From assembly GCF_902825325.1 (NCBI RefSeq), contig NZ_CADEAR010000001.1, forward strand, positions 62,001 through 126,000: a DNA stretch of 64,000 bases, read 5' to 3'. A model generated the notes under the pieces. It worked only from the letters and a program-made list of their open reading frames with translations. It did no database searches and was not told the DNA's origin. Origin of the DNA: Brucella tritici (GTDB lineage Bacteria; Pseudomonadota; Alphaproteobacteria; Rhizobiales; Rhizobiaceae). Position 1 is the first letter of the stretch. Each line of letters starts with the position of its first letter. This document shows positions 35,248-44,080 of this stretch, piece by piece. A program made the translations under genes and the position numbers.

Positions 35248-35700
35248 TCATGCGCCGACTATGCCGTCACTATGGGCAGGCAGCTCGAAGAGGCGGGCGC
35301 CATTGTCGGTTCCCTTTTCTTCGTAACCGATAATTTTGAACCATTTCACGATATCGGAACGGTCGAGCCAGCTTCGCGAATGAATAGGCAGATCGCCCGC
35401 CAAAGCCTGAATCTGCCGGATGTGCTGTTTGCAGAAGCGCACCGTATTTCGGTTGAAGAACTCTTCCTTCGCAGCAAAAAGCGTGTCAGTGGCGCCATCT
35501 CCCTCGTGCCAGGCGATGATTGCGACAACCTTGTCGTTCTGTAGTAAAGCGTGCGCCCGGCCTTCCCGCAAGTTCATCATCAGATTGTCATAGGCGGCCT
35601 TGGTATCTTTGCCGGCTGCGATGTACTCGATTGCCATCCGTCTTGAAAGGTCGTGAAAAACGCTCTCAAGATCACCGACAGTCGCTGTGCGTGCCTTCAT
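35248..35700 (-). CDS. GNAT-fold-like protein, hypothetical
   Basis: The 150-residue protein starts M-K-A-R-T-A-T-V-G-D-L, like many N-acetyltransferases. It has a strand-turn pattern A-L-L-Q-N-D-K-V-V-A-I-I-A-W-H and an S-D-I-V-K-W-F-K-I-I-G-Y end that fits the last GNAT helix. The acetyl-CoA loop is not convincing, so activity is doubtful. GGGAGGT lies 8 bases before ATG 35700. Similar small GNAT-like proteins occur in phages, but no other phage genes are near. Confidence 0.6.
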   Translation of the reverse strand: MKARTATVGDLESVFHDLSRRMAIEYIAAGKDTKAAYDNLMMNLREGRAHALLQNDKVVAIIAWHEGDGATDTLFAAKEEFFNRNTVRFCKQHIRQIQALAGDLPIHSRSWLDRSDIVKWFKIIGYEEKGTDNGARLFELPAHSDGIVGA

Positions 35701-36140
35701 TTTTCCGACCTCCCTTCGTTTCACTTCCGTCGCGTAGAAATCGCGACGCACCATAATGGCCACTTCCGGCCGTCGCTTTCAACGTGAAAAGTCCTTGCCG
35801 GTTCCGGCTAGGCGAAGTGAATTCTGCAGTGAGAGGGGCTCGAAACCGCAGGTCTGGGAAAATAGGCAGTGAACTAAGCCGGCATTCACGCGATTGTGAA
35901 AACCGTGCTCGAAGTGGTATCACGGGGCCTGATTTTCGTCGTTCTTCGGGCCTTTCCGAATTGCGCTAAGGCTCTAGTTTTATAATGAACTCCGGTTGGT
36001 TATGCACAACTAGGGTACAAGTTATTTGAACTATTCTGGAGGTATGTGTATCCAGCGTATATGTTTCTCGTCTGCGTATCGTGGAATTTTCTCGGAAACA
36101 CCTCAAAAAGTCTTACCCACCAAATCGGCAGGAAACGACA
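35701..36140. other. Intergenic region before the GMC dehydrogenase operon
   Basis: No gene is supported. A perfect TATAAT at 35981-35986 is a candidate -10 box for the dehydrogenase operon, but I do not see a well-spaced -35 box. Confidence 0.45.
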
Positions 36141-36842
36141 ATGACCGACCTTCCCGGATATCCGAGTCGGCGCAGTTTTCTGAAAGCCTCCGCGGCAAGC
36201 GTGATGCTTTCAGGGCTCGCTGTCTCAGCCAAAGCGGAGCCACAAACTCCCCCGGTTCCGCTTGAAGAATATGAACGTCAATATTTCAATGAAGTTGAAT
36301 GGGCTTTCATTCTCGCCGCGACGGCGCGACTGATCCCGTCCGAGGGGGATGGCCCCGGCGCCATCGAAGCCCGTGTTCCCGTATTCATCGATCTCCAGCT
36401 TGCCGGCGATTTCGGTCGTGCGGATGACTGGTACATGGTCGGTCCCCACGATCCTTCGGCCGATCCGACGCGCGGCTGGCAGACACCCCTCAATCCGGCA
36501 CAGATTTACCGGCAGGGCATTCCTGCCTTCAATGCGTGGTGCGAACAAAAGCATGGCGCAGCTTTCTCTGCCCTGACGGCTGAACAGCAGGACGCCGCTT
36601 TGACCTCGTTGCAGAAGGGGGAGGTCGGCCTACAGCCTGAACTGCGCGACTTCTTTACGCTTCTCTTGCAGAACACCAAGGAAGGCTATTTCGCCGATCC
36701 GATGTATGGCGGCAATCACGGCATGCAGGCGTGGAGCTATATCGGCTTCCCCGGTGCGCGCGGCAGCTACAAGGAATGGGTTGAACGCTATAATGTTCGC
36801 TATCCACTAGGCCCGATTTCGATCAAGGGCGAGAGGGCTTAA
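36141..36842 (+). CDS. Gluconate 2-dehydrogenase subunit 3 family protein (small subunit)
   Basis: The 233-residue product has a twin-arginine signal (S-R-R-S-F-L-K-A-S-A) and the subunit-3 pattern with A-A-T-A-R-L-I-P-S-E near residue 58 and Y-F-A-D-P-M-Y-G-G-N near 190. The small subunit carries the folded flavoprotein to the periplasm and stabilises it. ATG 36141 has AGGAAA upstream; an earlier in-frame ATG lacks a signal. It is followed after 2 bp by the large subunit. The sugar or alcohol oxidised is not known. Confidence 0.9.
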   Translation: MTDLPGYPSRRSFLKASAASVMLSGLAVSAKAEPQTPPVPLEEYERQYFNEVEWAFILAATARLIPSEGDGPGAIEARVPVFIDLQLAGDFGRADDWYMVGPHDPSADPTRGWQTPLNPAQIYRQGIPAFNAWCEQKHGAAFSALTAEQQDAALTSLQKGEVGLQPELRDFFTLLLQNTKEGYFADPMYGGNHGMQAWSYIGFPGARGSYKEWVERYNVRYPLGPISIKGERA

Positions 36843-36844
36843 CA

Positions 36845-38614
36845 ATGGCACGTCAGGAAAAGAAAAAAGACGTGGTCGTCGTCGGCCTCGGCTGGACAGG
36901 CGCCATTCTGTCCATGGAACTGGCTCAGGAAGGGCTTGAAATCGTCGCGCTTGAGCGCGGCCACGACCAGAACACGGTCCCCGATTTCAAATATCCCAAC
37001 ATGATTGACGAGCTGAAATATGGCGTGCGCCTCAAGCTGATGCAGCGCGCCAGTCAGCAGACAGTCACGATCCGGCGCAACGAGAACGAAATTGCATTGC
37101 CTTATCGCAGCTTCGGCTCGTTCCTGCCGGGCAATGGCGTCGGCGGAGCGGGTACGCACTGGAACGGGCTGAACTGGCGTCCGCAGCCGGAAGAGCTGCG
37201 CCTGCGCTCCTATGTAAGGGAACGCTGGGGCGAGCAGATCATTCCGGAAGACATGCTCCTGGGCGATTATCCAATCCATTACGACGAGCTGGAACCGTTC
37301 TTCGACCGCTTCGAGCGCATTGCCGGCATTTCCGGCAAGGCTGGCAATCTCAAGGGCAAGACCGTCGAAGGCGGCAATCCGTTCGAGGGATGGCGTTCAA
37401 ACGACTATCCGATGCCGCCAATGCACACGACCTGGGACGGACGGAAATTTGGAGATGCCGCCCAAAGCATGGGGTATCACCCGTTCCCGTCGCCGGGTGG
37501 TATCGCGTCGACGGCCTATGTCAACGAATATGGCATGCAGATGGGGCCGTGCAATCATTGCGGTTTCTGCGAGCGTTTCGGCTGCTACCAGTATTCCAAG
37601 TCTTCGCCGCAGACGGCAATTCTCGATGCACTGAAACGCATGCCGAACTTCTCCTATCGCACGGAGTCGGAAGTTCTGCGCGTCGAAATGGCGCCGGATG
37701 GCAAGACGGCTACAGGCGTTACCTATTTCGACGAGGCGACGCAGGAAGAGGTGTTCCAGCCCGCCGATATCGTTATTCTTGCGTCCTTCTCGCTCAACAA
37801 TGTGCATCTGGCGCTGCTTTCCGGCATCGGCCAGCCATACGACCCGGCGACGGGCGAAGGTGTGACCGGGCGTAATTATGCCTATCAGATGAATGGCGGC
37901 GTGACGCTCTTCTTCAAGGATGAAGAGTTCAATCCGTTCATCGGCACCGGCGCGAACGGCATGTGCATCGACGATTTCGGTGTCAATCAGATCGATTTCG
38001 GACGGGAAGGCTTCATCGGCGGTTCGTACTGGCGCGCAGGCCAGACCAACGGCCAGCCGATCCGCAGTATGCCGCTTCCGTCGGGCACTCCAGCTTGGGG
38101 TGGGGCATGGAAAAAAGCCATCGCCGACTGGTACGGCCACGCCATGTCCATCGGCAGCCATGGTTCGCATATGTCCTACCGGACCAACCATCTCGATCTG
38201 GACCCGACCTACAAGGACCGTCACGGTCGCCCGCTTATGCGCATGACCTTCAACTGGAATCCGAACGATATCCGGATGACCCAGTACATGAAGACCAAGA
38301 TGGAAGAGCTGGCGAAGACGATGAATCCGGACCTGCTGCAGTCGTCGTTCAAGAAGGAAGGCGCTCAATACGACGTGCGCCCATACCAGACGACGCACAA
38401 TACGGGTGGCCATATCATGTCGGAAAATCCGCGTGAGGGCGTGGTCAACCGTTACTCGCAGGCCTGGGACAAGCACAATGTGTTCATGACCGGCGCAGGC
38501 AATTTCGTGCAGAACACGCAGTACAATCCGACAGGCCTGCTCGGCGGGCTTGCCTATTCGACTGCGCATGCGATCCGCACGCAATATCTGTCCAATCCGC
38601 GTCCGCTGATCTGA
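36845..38614 (+). CDS. GMC-family FAD dehydrogenase, large subunit
   Basis: The 589-residue flavoprotein has the FAD motif G-L-G-W-T-G at residues 14-19 with a following E-R-G, the G-N-G-V-G-G-A-G-T-H-W-N segment near residue 98, and a cysteine group C-N-H-C-G-F-C-E-R-F-G-C near residue 237 that could hold an iron-sulfur centre. The C-terminal G-A-G-N-F catalytic region is also present. It oxidises a sugar, sugar acid or alcohol in the periplasm and passes electrons to the cytochrome encoded next. No signal peptide is visible, consistent with export as a partner of the Tat-signal small subunit. Confidence 0.92.
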   Translation: MARQEKKKDVVVVGLGWTGAILSMELAQEGLEIVALERGHDQNTVPDFKYPNMIDELKYGVRLKLMQRASQQTVTIRRNENEIALPYRSFGSFLPGNGVGGAGTHWNGLNWRPQPEELRLRSYVRERWGEQIIPEDMLLGDYPIHYDELEPFFDRFERIAGISGKAGNLKGKTVEGGNPFEGWRSNDYPMPPMHTTWDGRKFGDAAQSMGYHPFPSPGGIASTAYVNEYGMQMGPCNHCGFCERFGCYQYSKSSPQTAILDALKRMPNFSYRTESEVLRVEMAPDGKTATGVTYFDEATQEEVFQPADIVILASFSLNNVHLALLSGIGQPYDPATGEGVTGRNYAYQMNGGVTLFFKDEEFNPFIGTGANGMCIDDFGVNQIDFGREGFIGGSYWRAGQTNGQPIRSMPLPSGTPAWGGAWKKAIADWYGHAMSIGSHGSHMSYRTNHLDLDPTYKDRHGRPLMRMTFNWNPNDIRMTQYMKTKMEELAKTMNPDLLQSSFKKEGAQYDVRPYQTTHNTGGHIMSENPREGVVNRYSQAWDKHNVFMTGAGNFVQNTQYNPTGLLGGLAYSTAHAIRTQYLSNPRPLI

Positions 38615-38625
38615 GGAGAATGGTG

Positions 38626-39978
38626 ATGAAAACTTTTCTTCGCATAATCGGCGTTCTGGTCGTCATCGGGATTATCGCGCTGCTGGCCTTCATCTTCGTG
38701 CCGGTACAACTGACCAAGCCGACCAAGGAACTGGCCGCAGACTGGAAGCCCGCCGAAGGGCAGGGCCAGTATGTCATGTATGCCTCCGACTGCATGGCCT
38801 GCCATACGGCGGAAGGCGGCAAGCCCTTTGCCGGTGGTCGCCCGATTGCAAGCCCGATGGGCACAATTTGGACGACCAACATCACTCCTGACAAGGAGAC
38901 CGGCATTGGAAACTGGACACTCGATCAGTTTCGCGCCGCTCTTTATGACGGCATTCGTGCCGACGGCTCGCATCTCTATCCGGCAATGCCATATGAAAAC
39001 TATCGCAAGCTGACGGAAGAAGATGTCCGCGCGCTGTATGATTATTTCATGCATCAGGTAGAGCCGGTAAACAATGTCGTTCAGGAAACCAAGCTCGGCT
39101 TCCCGTTCAACATGCGTTTCGGCATTCGCGCCTGGAACTGGCTGGCTCTTGGCCAGGAAGCGGGCTTCAAGGCCGCTGGCAAATCGGAAGCAGAGGATCG
39201 CGGACAATATCTGGTCGAGGGACCGGCGCATTGCGCCGCCTGCCATAGCCCGCGCAATCCGCTGATGGCGCAAAGTGGCACACAGGTCGGTGACAAGGAC
39301 TTCCTCACCGGCGGTGTTGTCGATGGCTGGAATGCACCGTCCCTGCGCGGTGCCAATTCCGCTCCGCAGAAATGGAGCATCGAGGAACTGGCGACCTACC
39401 TTGCGACGGGCCGCAATTCATACTCCACGGCCAATGGCGAAATGGGCCTTGCGGTCGAACATTCGTTGCAGCATCTCACCGACGCCGACAATCTGGCGAT
39501 TGCCGCCTTCCTCAAGGGGATCGACGGTGCAGCCGTCGAAGTGCCGCAGGGTTTTGCTTTAAAGGCGTCGATGGCATTGCCAGCGGCTCCGGCGGATGCC
39601 GCCGGTGAAGCAACGACAAAGATGCTGACGGAAGCTTCTCCGGATATGCCTCTTGGTGCGCGTCTCTACATCGACAATTGTGCCGCGTGTCACTTCGTGA
39701 CGGGCAAGGGCGCGCCGGAAATCTTCCCAGAGCTTGCCGGGAATGATCTTGTGACGGGTTCGGAAACGAAGCCGCTGATCTCGATCATCCTGCACGGCGC
39801 CGAGGTTCCGTCCACGGCGAAGCGTCCGATGCGTCTGGTGATGCAGGGTTATGCCGACCGCCTGTCGGATGACGAAGTTGCCGAACTGGCGACATTCGTG
39901 CGCTCGGCATGGGGGAACAGCGCAGGACCGGTAAAGGCGGCAGATGTCGCAGCGGTCCGTGGCAGCCAGACCCACTGA
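38626..39978 (+). CDS. Triheme cytochrome c subunit of the GMC dehydrogenase
   Basis: This 450-residue protein has an N-terminal membrane anchor (about residues 5-27) and three C-x-x-C-H haem sites: D-C-M-A-C-H at 55-60, H-C-A-A-C-H in the middle, and N-C-A-A-C-H near residue 350. It would carry electrons from the flavoprotein to the quinone pool or oxidase. ATG 38626 lies 8 bases after GAGGA; ATG 38620 is too close to it. A strong stem-loop ends the operon. Confidence 0.92.
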   Translation: MKTFLRIIGVLVVIGIIALLAFIFVPVQLTKPTKELAADWKPAEGQGQYVMYASDCMACHTAEGGKPFAGGRPIASPMGTIWTTNITPDKETGIGNWTLDQFRAALYDGIRADGSHLYPAMPYENYRKLTEEDVRALYDYFMHQVEPVNNVVQETKLGFPFNMRFGIRAWNWLALGQEAGFKAAGKSEAEDRGQYLVEGPAHCAACHSPRNPLMAQSGTQVGDKDFLTGGVVDGWNAPSLRGANSAPQKWSIEELATYLATGRNSYSTANGEMGLAVEHSLQHLTDADNLAIAAFLKGIDGAAVEVPQGFALKASMALPAAPADAAGEATTKMLTEASPDMPLGARLYIDNCAACHFVTGKGAPEIFPELAGNDLVTGSETKPLISIILHGAEVPSTAKRPMRLVMQGYADRLSDDEVAELATFVRSAWGNSAGPVKAADVAAVRGSQTH

Positions 39979-39988
39979 GAATAAAGTA

Positions 39989-40014
39989 ACGGCGGAACAC
40001 AAGTTCCGCCGTTT
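39989..40014. terminator. Terminator between cytochrome c and AraC genes
   Basis: ACGGCGGAAC pairs perfectly with GTTCCGCCGT around ACAA, followed by a short T-rich tail. The convergent layout suggests use in both directions. Confidence 0.8.
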
Positions 40015-40018
40015 CTAT

Positions 40019-40906
40019 CTATGCGGCTTCGATGTCGCGCATGGGCGGGTTTCCATAGAAGCGGCTATATTCACGGCTGAATTGCGAAGGGCTTTGATAG
40101 CCGACGCGATGACCCGCCGTACCGGCATCCAGCCGCTCGACCAGCATCAGCCTGCGTGCCTCGTTCAGACGCAACTGCTTTTGATATTGAACCGGCGTCA
40201 TAGCCGTAATCGCCTTGAAATGATGATGAAATGACGACGCACTCATATTGACGTGTTCGGCAAGCTGTTCGATCCGCAATGGCGCTGCGAAGTTCTGCCG
40301 AAGCCACCCGATGGCGCGGGCTATCCGGTTAGCCTGGCTGTCGGCGGTTGCGATGTTGATCAGGCGCTCGCCGCCTGGACCTGTCAGAAGGCGATAGAGA
40401 ATTTCCTGTTCGATGAGGGGTGCCATCACCGGAATATCCTCCGGGTTGTCGAGGAGGCGCAGCAGGCGCAAGGCTGCATCCAGCAATCCCGCTGGTGCAG
40501 CATTGACGGTGATGCCCCATTGATCGCCGTCGGTCATCATATGCCTGCGAACGTCGGCGCGCCCTATCAGGTCGGTGAGCTTTTCGCTGTCGATAGCGAG
40601 AGCCAGACAAAGATGCGGCGCTTCCGGGCTTGCTTCCACCACCCGCCATGTGACAGGCAGGTCGAGTGACGTCACCAGATATTCGCCCTTGGTGTAGTTG
40701 ATCGTCTCGGAACCGAGACGCAGGGATTTCGCGCCCTGCAGAACCATGGCGAGACAGGGCCGATAGCTGCTATGGCAGGGTATGCTTGGCGTTGTCCGCC
40801 TGCTGATCCCCAGACCTTCGATTGGCGTGCGATATTCACCGTCCTGTCCGGTGAAACGCTCAGCCAGAGCGGCAAGCTCTTTATAGGTGTCTGTCAGTGA
40901 GGTCAT
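40019..40906 (-). CDS. AraC family regulator, YqhC-like
   Basis: The 295-residue protein has an AraC_N-type N-terminal domain (S-Y-R-P-C-L-A-M-V-L-Q-G-A-K-S-L-R-L-G). A C-terminal double helix-turn-helix follows, with I-E-Q-L-A-E-H-V-N-M-S-A-S-S-F-H-H-H-F-K and V-G-Y-Q-S-P-S-Q-F-S-R-E-Y. YqhC-type members respond to aldehydes and activate a neighbouring alcohol/aldehyde reductase gene. Here the divergent neighbour is a zinc alcohol dehydrogenase, and an 11-bp direct repeat lies between them. Aldehyde sensing is inferred from that analogy. Confidence 0.9.
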   Translation of the reverse strand: MTSLTDTYKELAALAERFTGQDGEYRTPIEGLGISRRTTPSIPCHSSYRPCLAMVLQGAKSLRLGSETINYTKGEYLVTSLDLPVTWRVVEASPEAPHLCLALAIDSEKLTDLIGRADVRRHMMTDGDQWGITVNAAPAGLLDAALRLLRLLDNPEDIPVMAPLIEQEILYRLLTGPGGERLINIATADSQANRIARAIGWLRQNFAAPLRIEQLAEHVNMSASSFHHHFKAITAMTPVQYQKQLRLNEARRLMLVERLDAGTAGHRVGYQSPSQFSREYSRFYGNPPMRDIEAA

Positions 40907-40987
40907 AGGTTATCCGCTTGAGATGAGATAGAATACAGAAATTATTGATCAGACAGGCATGCATCAGCAATCATGAAGCAGGCAGTT

Positions 40988-41019
40988 TTGCAGGATCGTG
41001 CAAGAAGCTTGCAGGATCG
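40988..41019. promoter_or_regulatory. 11-bp direct repeat, likely AraC-type operator
   Basis: TTGCAGGATCG occurs at 40988-40998 and 41009-41019, 21 bp apart start to start. That is two helical turns, as expected for an AraC-family dimer. It lies 70-100 bp upstream of the dehydrogenase start. Confidence 0.65.
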
Positions 41020-41088
41020 GTCTACCGCTTCTGCCCTTGCTTCCCGCATATTCCGCTTACTTCCCTAATCCAATAAATGGAGTCTATC

Positions 41089-42135
41089 ATGGCCATAGCA
41101 AGAGGTTACGCTGCTACGGATGCAGATGAACCGTTGGTTCCGTTCACTTTTGAACGACGTGAACCCAATGTGGATGACGTGGTCATCTCGATCCAGTATT
41201 GCGGTGTCTGCCATTCCGATATCCATACCGTCCGCAATGAATGGAAGAATGCCGTTTATCCAATCGTTCCGGGGCATGAAATCGCGGGCGTTGTCACTGC
41301 TGTCGGTGATGCGGTTACCAAGTTCAAGGTCGGCGACAAGGTCGGCGTTGGCTGCTTCGTGGATTCCTGTGTCGGATGCGCCAGCCGTGATGTCGACAAC
41401 GAGCAGTATCTTCCGGGCCTCATCCAGACCTACAATACATTCGATGCGGAGGGAAAAGAGCGGACGCAGGGCGGATATTCCGACCATATCGTCGTCAAGG
41501 AAGGCTATGTCCTTTCCATGCCCGACAATCTTCCACTCGATGCGGCAGCGCCGCTGCTTTGCGCAGGCATTACGCTCTACTCGCCATTGCGCCACTGGAA
41601 TGCGGGCCCCGGCAAGCATGTCGCCATCGTCGGCATGGGTGGGCTTGGGCATATGGGCGTCAAGCTCGCCAACGCCATGGGCGCGCATGTGACCGTTCTG
41701 AGCCAGTCGCTTTCAAAGAAGGAAGATGGCCTCAAACTTGGTGCCCACGAATATTATGCAACCAGCGACGCAACCACGTTCGAGAAGCTGGCAGGATCGT
41801 TCGATCTCATCATCTGCACGGTTGGCGTTGCCATCGACTGGAATGCCTATCTTGCCCTGCTCAAGGTAAATGGCACTATGGTTGTCGTCGGCGTTCCTGA
41901 AAACATGGTGCCGGTGCATGCGTTCTCGCTCATTCCCGGTCGCAAGTCGCTTGCGGGATCGATGATCGGTTCGATCAAGGAAACGCAGGAAATGCTGGAC
42001 TTCTGCGGTCAGCACAACATCGTTTCGGAAATCGAGAAGATCACTATTCAGGACATCAACGAAGCCTATGAGCGCGTTCTGAAAAGCGACGTGCGCTACC
42101 GCTTCGTCATCGATATGGCTTCGCTGGCAGCTTAA
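41089..42135 (+). CDS. Zinc-dependent alcohol dehydrogenase, YahK/CAD-like
   Basis: The 348-residue medium-chain dehydrogenase has the catalytic zinc motif [16 protein letters not shown], and the NAD(P) motif G-M-G-G-L-G-H-M-G near residue 180. It would reduce aldehydes or oxidise alcohols in the cytosol. In the structural zinc loop ([10 protein letters not shown]) only two of the usual four cysteines are kept, so this site may be weak. ATG 41089 has GGAG 7 bases upstream. It is divergent from, and probably activated by, the AraC regulator. Confidence 0.9.
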   Translation: MAIARGYAATDADEPLVPFTFERREPNVDDVVISIQYCGVCHSDIHTVRNEWKNAVYPIVPGHEIAGVVTAVGDAVTKFKVGDKVGVGCFVDSCVGCASRDVDNEQYLPGLIQTYNTFDAEGKERTQGGYSDHIVVKEGYVLSMPDNLPLDAAAPLLCAGITLYSPLRHWNAGPGKHVAIVGMGGLGHMGVKLANAMGAHVTVLSQSLSKKEDGLKLGAHEYYATSDATTFEKLAGSFDLIICTVGVAIDWNAYLALLKVNGTMVVVGVPENMVPVHAFSLIPGRKSLAGSMIGSIKETQEMLDFCGQHNIVSEIEKITIQDINEAYERVLKSDVRYRFVIDMASLAA

Positions 42136-42180
42136 ACCGATAAACTGCGCGGCTCCTTCCTGGTGCTGCGCAGGCCATTT

Positions 42181-42693
42181 TTATTCAGCCTTGGTTACAT
42201 CGTTATCAGCACCGGAGATCGAGATTGTCGGTTCGGTGGAGCCGTCGGCAAGTGACCAGGTCACCTGATGGTTCGCGCCGCTGACGTCGAATTGCGAAGG
42301 CCCGTCGACCTTTACATTGACGATATTCGCTGCGCCGGAAACCTCCAGAATTGAAGGGTCCGTTCCTTCCTTCAAGGTGGCGGATACCTGATTGTTCGAC
42401 ACTTCAACAATCAGATTTTGCGTTGCTCCGCCCGACACCGTGTTGTCAGTTCCCGATATCGAGAGCTTCTGGGCGTTCTCAAAGGTCACGGTATGGGAAA
42501 CGCCATGAACGGTGACATGGCCGCATTCTCCCTTGAGCTTGACGTTATTTTCCGCACCGTAGATTCCGACATCGCCGGAGGTGCAGGTGATTTCCCTGCC
42601 GAGGCCCACGCCTTCGATTGTCTGTTCGTCTGCGAACGACGATTGCGCCGCAAGAAGTGTCAGGCTGCCTGCCAGCAATGCAATTTTCAACAT
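42181..42693 (-). CDS. DUF3060 domain secreted protein
   Basis: This 170-residue protein has a signal peptide ending S-S-F-A-D. A repetitive beta pattern follows in which N-x-V and T-x-T-F recur every 20 residues or so (N-N-V, H-T-V, N-T-V, N-Q-V, N-I-V, H-Q-V, N-D-V). This is the DUF3060 repeat, probably a beta-helix-like surface or periplasmic protein. Function is unknown. ATG 42693 has GAGG just upstream. It has no obvious operon partners. Confidence 0.8.
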   Translation of the reverse strand: MLKIALLAGSLTLLAAQSSFADEQTIEGVGLGREITCTSGDVGIYGAENNVKLKGECGHVTVHGVSHTVTFENAQKLSISGTDNTVSGGATQNLIVEVSNNQVSATLKEGTDPSILEVSGAANIVNVKVDGPSQFDVSGANHQVTWSLADGSTEPTISISGADNDVTKAE

Positions 42694-42873
42694 CTCGACC
42701 TCTTTTACCAAAACCCCGCGCGCTGATTATTAACCATAGCTCATCTGTTCTGTATAGATATGGCATCCAATGGGACGATGCCTGTCTGATGGGAGCATAT
42801 TGCTTATCGCTTATTTTCAAGAGCTGAATTACACTTGGTTTCATCGTGGGCATGCGGTGGGGGAAAGGCAGCT

Positions 42874-44019
42874 TTGGGACTCGACCAGAACACTTTGTTT
42901 TTTGCGACTGGTATCTGCTCGCTGGCAGTAGGCCTTACGATTCTCAGCGTCTGGTATCAGAATTCGCGGGACAAGTTTTTGCTTTGGGGCTGCCTTGGCA
43001 TGATCCTGCTCGGCACGGGAGCAGTGCTTTATTATGCGGGGCCTTTGTCGCTGGCTACGGCCTCGATTGTTGCTTTCAGTCTGGAAAGTATAGGTTTCAT
43101 ATTTCTGATTATTGGTTCTCGGCAGATTTCCGGACGTCCGATACAACGCAGCTTTCTGGTCGTTCTGGCGGTTGCCGTCATATGCGCAACGACGCTTCCT
43201 ATTCTGGCCGGGCAGACGGGTACCGGCACGGCGATCTTCAATCTGACTTCGGCTCTGCTGCTCCTGCTGACGGCGAAAGAATATTTCCGTGTCTATCGGG
43301 AAGCGCCGGTCCCTGTCATAGGCATGATCGCTCTATATACCCTGACGGCGATTTCGTTTTTTCTGTGCGGCGCTGTCATCCTGCATGAACAACAGTGGGT
43401 CATGACTACGATCCCAAGCAATTGGGCTGAAGATATCAATGCCATTACCGCCATCATAGGCATTACGGGCATTGGCGCGCTGTCACTGAATTTCACCCAG
43501 TCGCGCATTGCCCGCCGTCATGCCAATGAGGCACGCACCGACAGCCTGACCGGATTGCTGAACCGGCGCGCGCTTTACGACGTGCTGGACGATAATGAAC
43601 TGCAACTCGGGGATTCAGTCGTGATCTTCGATCTCGATGCATTCAAATCCATCAATGATACGCATGGACACATTGTGGGCGATCAGGTGCTGGGCACCTT
43701 CTCCGACGTTCTGCGTAGCCATGTCAAAGGCGCGGCCCTCATCTCCCGCATAGGCGGCGAGGAGTTTGTTCTGATCCTGAGGCAGAAACACAATAGCGAT
43801 GTTCTCGCTCTGGCCGACGCAATCCGCAAAGCCTTTGCGGCGATTGCATTCGAGGCCCCGGCGGGGGACTTCTCAACGACGACCAGTGCGGGGATCGCTT
43901 TCTGCACGCCGGGAGACGATGATTTCCAGACTGTTTTCCGCAGAGCCGATGCCGCGCTTTATCGCGCCAAACATATGGGCCGCAACAAGGTTTGCACGGA
44001 ACTGCACAGCGTCGCCTGA
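42874..44019 (+). CDS. Membrane-anchored GGDEF protein (diguanylate cyclase)
   Basis: The 381-residue product has six to seven N-terminal membrane helices (about residues 5-205), followed by a GGDEF domain with D-S-L-T-G-L-L-N-R-R-A and active site G-G-E-E-F. It would make cyclic di-GMP at the inner membrane. The usual inhibitory R-x-x-D site five residues before G-G-E-E-F is absent (V-K-G-A stands there), so feedback control may be missing. The TTG at 42874 was chosen because GGGGAAAGG lies just before it; a TTG 13 codons earlier is possible. Confidence 0.9.
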   Translation: MGLDQNTLFFATGICSLAVGLTILSVWYQNSRDKFLLWGCLGMILLGTGAVLYYAGPLSLATASIVAFSLESIGFIFLIIGSRQISGRPIQRSFLVVLAVAVICATTLPILAGQTGTGTAIFNLTSALLLLLTAKEYFRVYREAPVPVIGMIALYTLTAISFFLCGAVILHEQQWVMTTIPSNWAEDINAITAIIGITGIGALSLNFTQSRIARRHANEARTDSLTGLLNRRALYDVLDDNELQLGDSVVIFDLDAFKSINDTHGHIVGDQVLGTFSDVLRSHVKGAALISRIGGEEFVLILRQKHNSDVLALADAIRKAFAAIAFEAPAGDFSTTTSAGIAFCTPGDDDFQTVFRRADAALYRAKHMGRNKVCTELHSVA

Positions 44020-44032
44020 GCTCTTCCGCATG

Positions 44033-44063
44033 AAAAGGGCCTGAAATCAGGCCCTTTTCGCTT
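44033..44063 (+). terminator. Terminator after the GGDEF gene
   Basis: AAAAGGGCCTGA pairs perfectly with TCAGGCCCTTTT around two bases, followed by T-rich sequence. It may also stop the convergent oligopeptide operon. Confidence 0.9.
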
Positions 44064-44080
44064 TTTATTCCGTCACGAGA

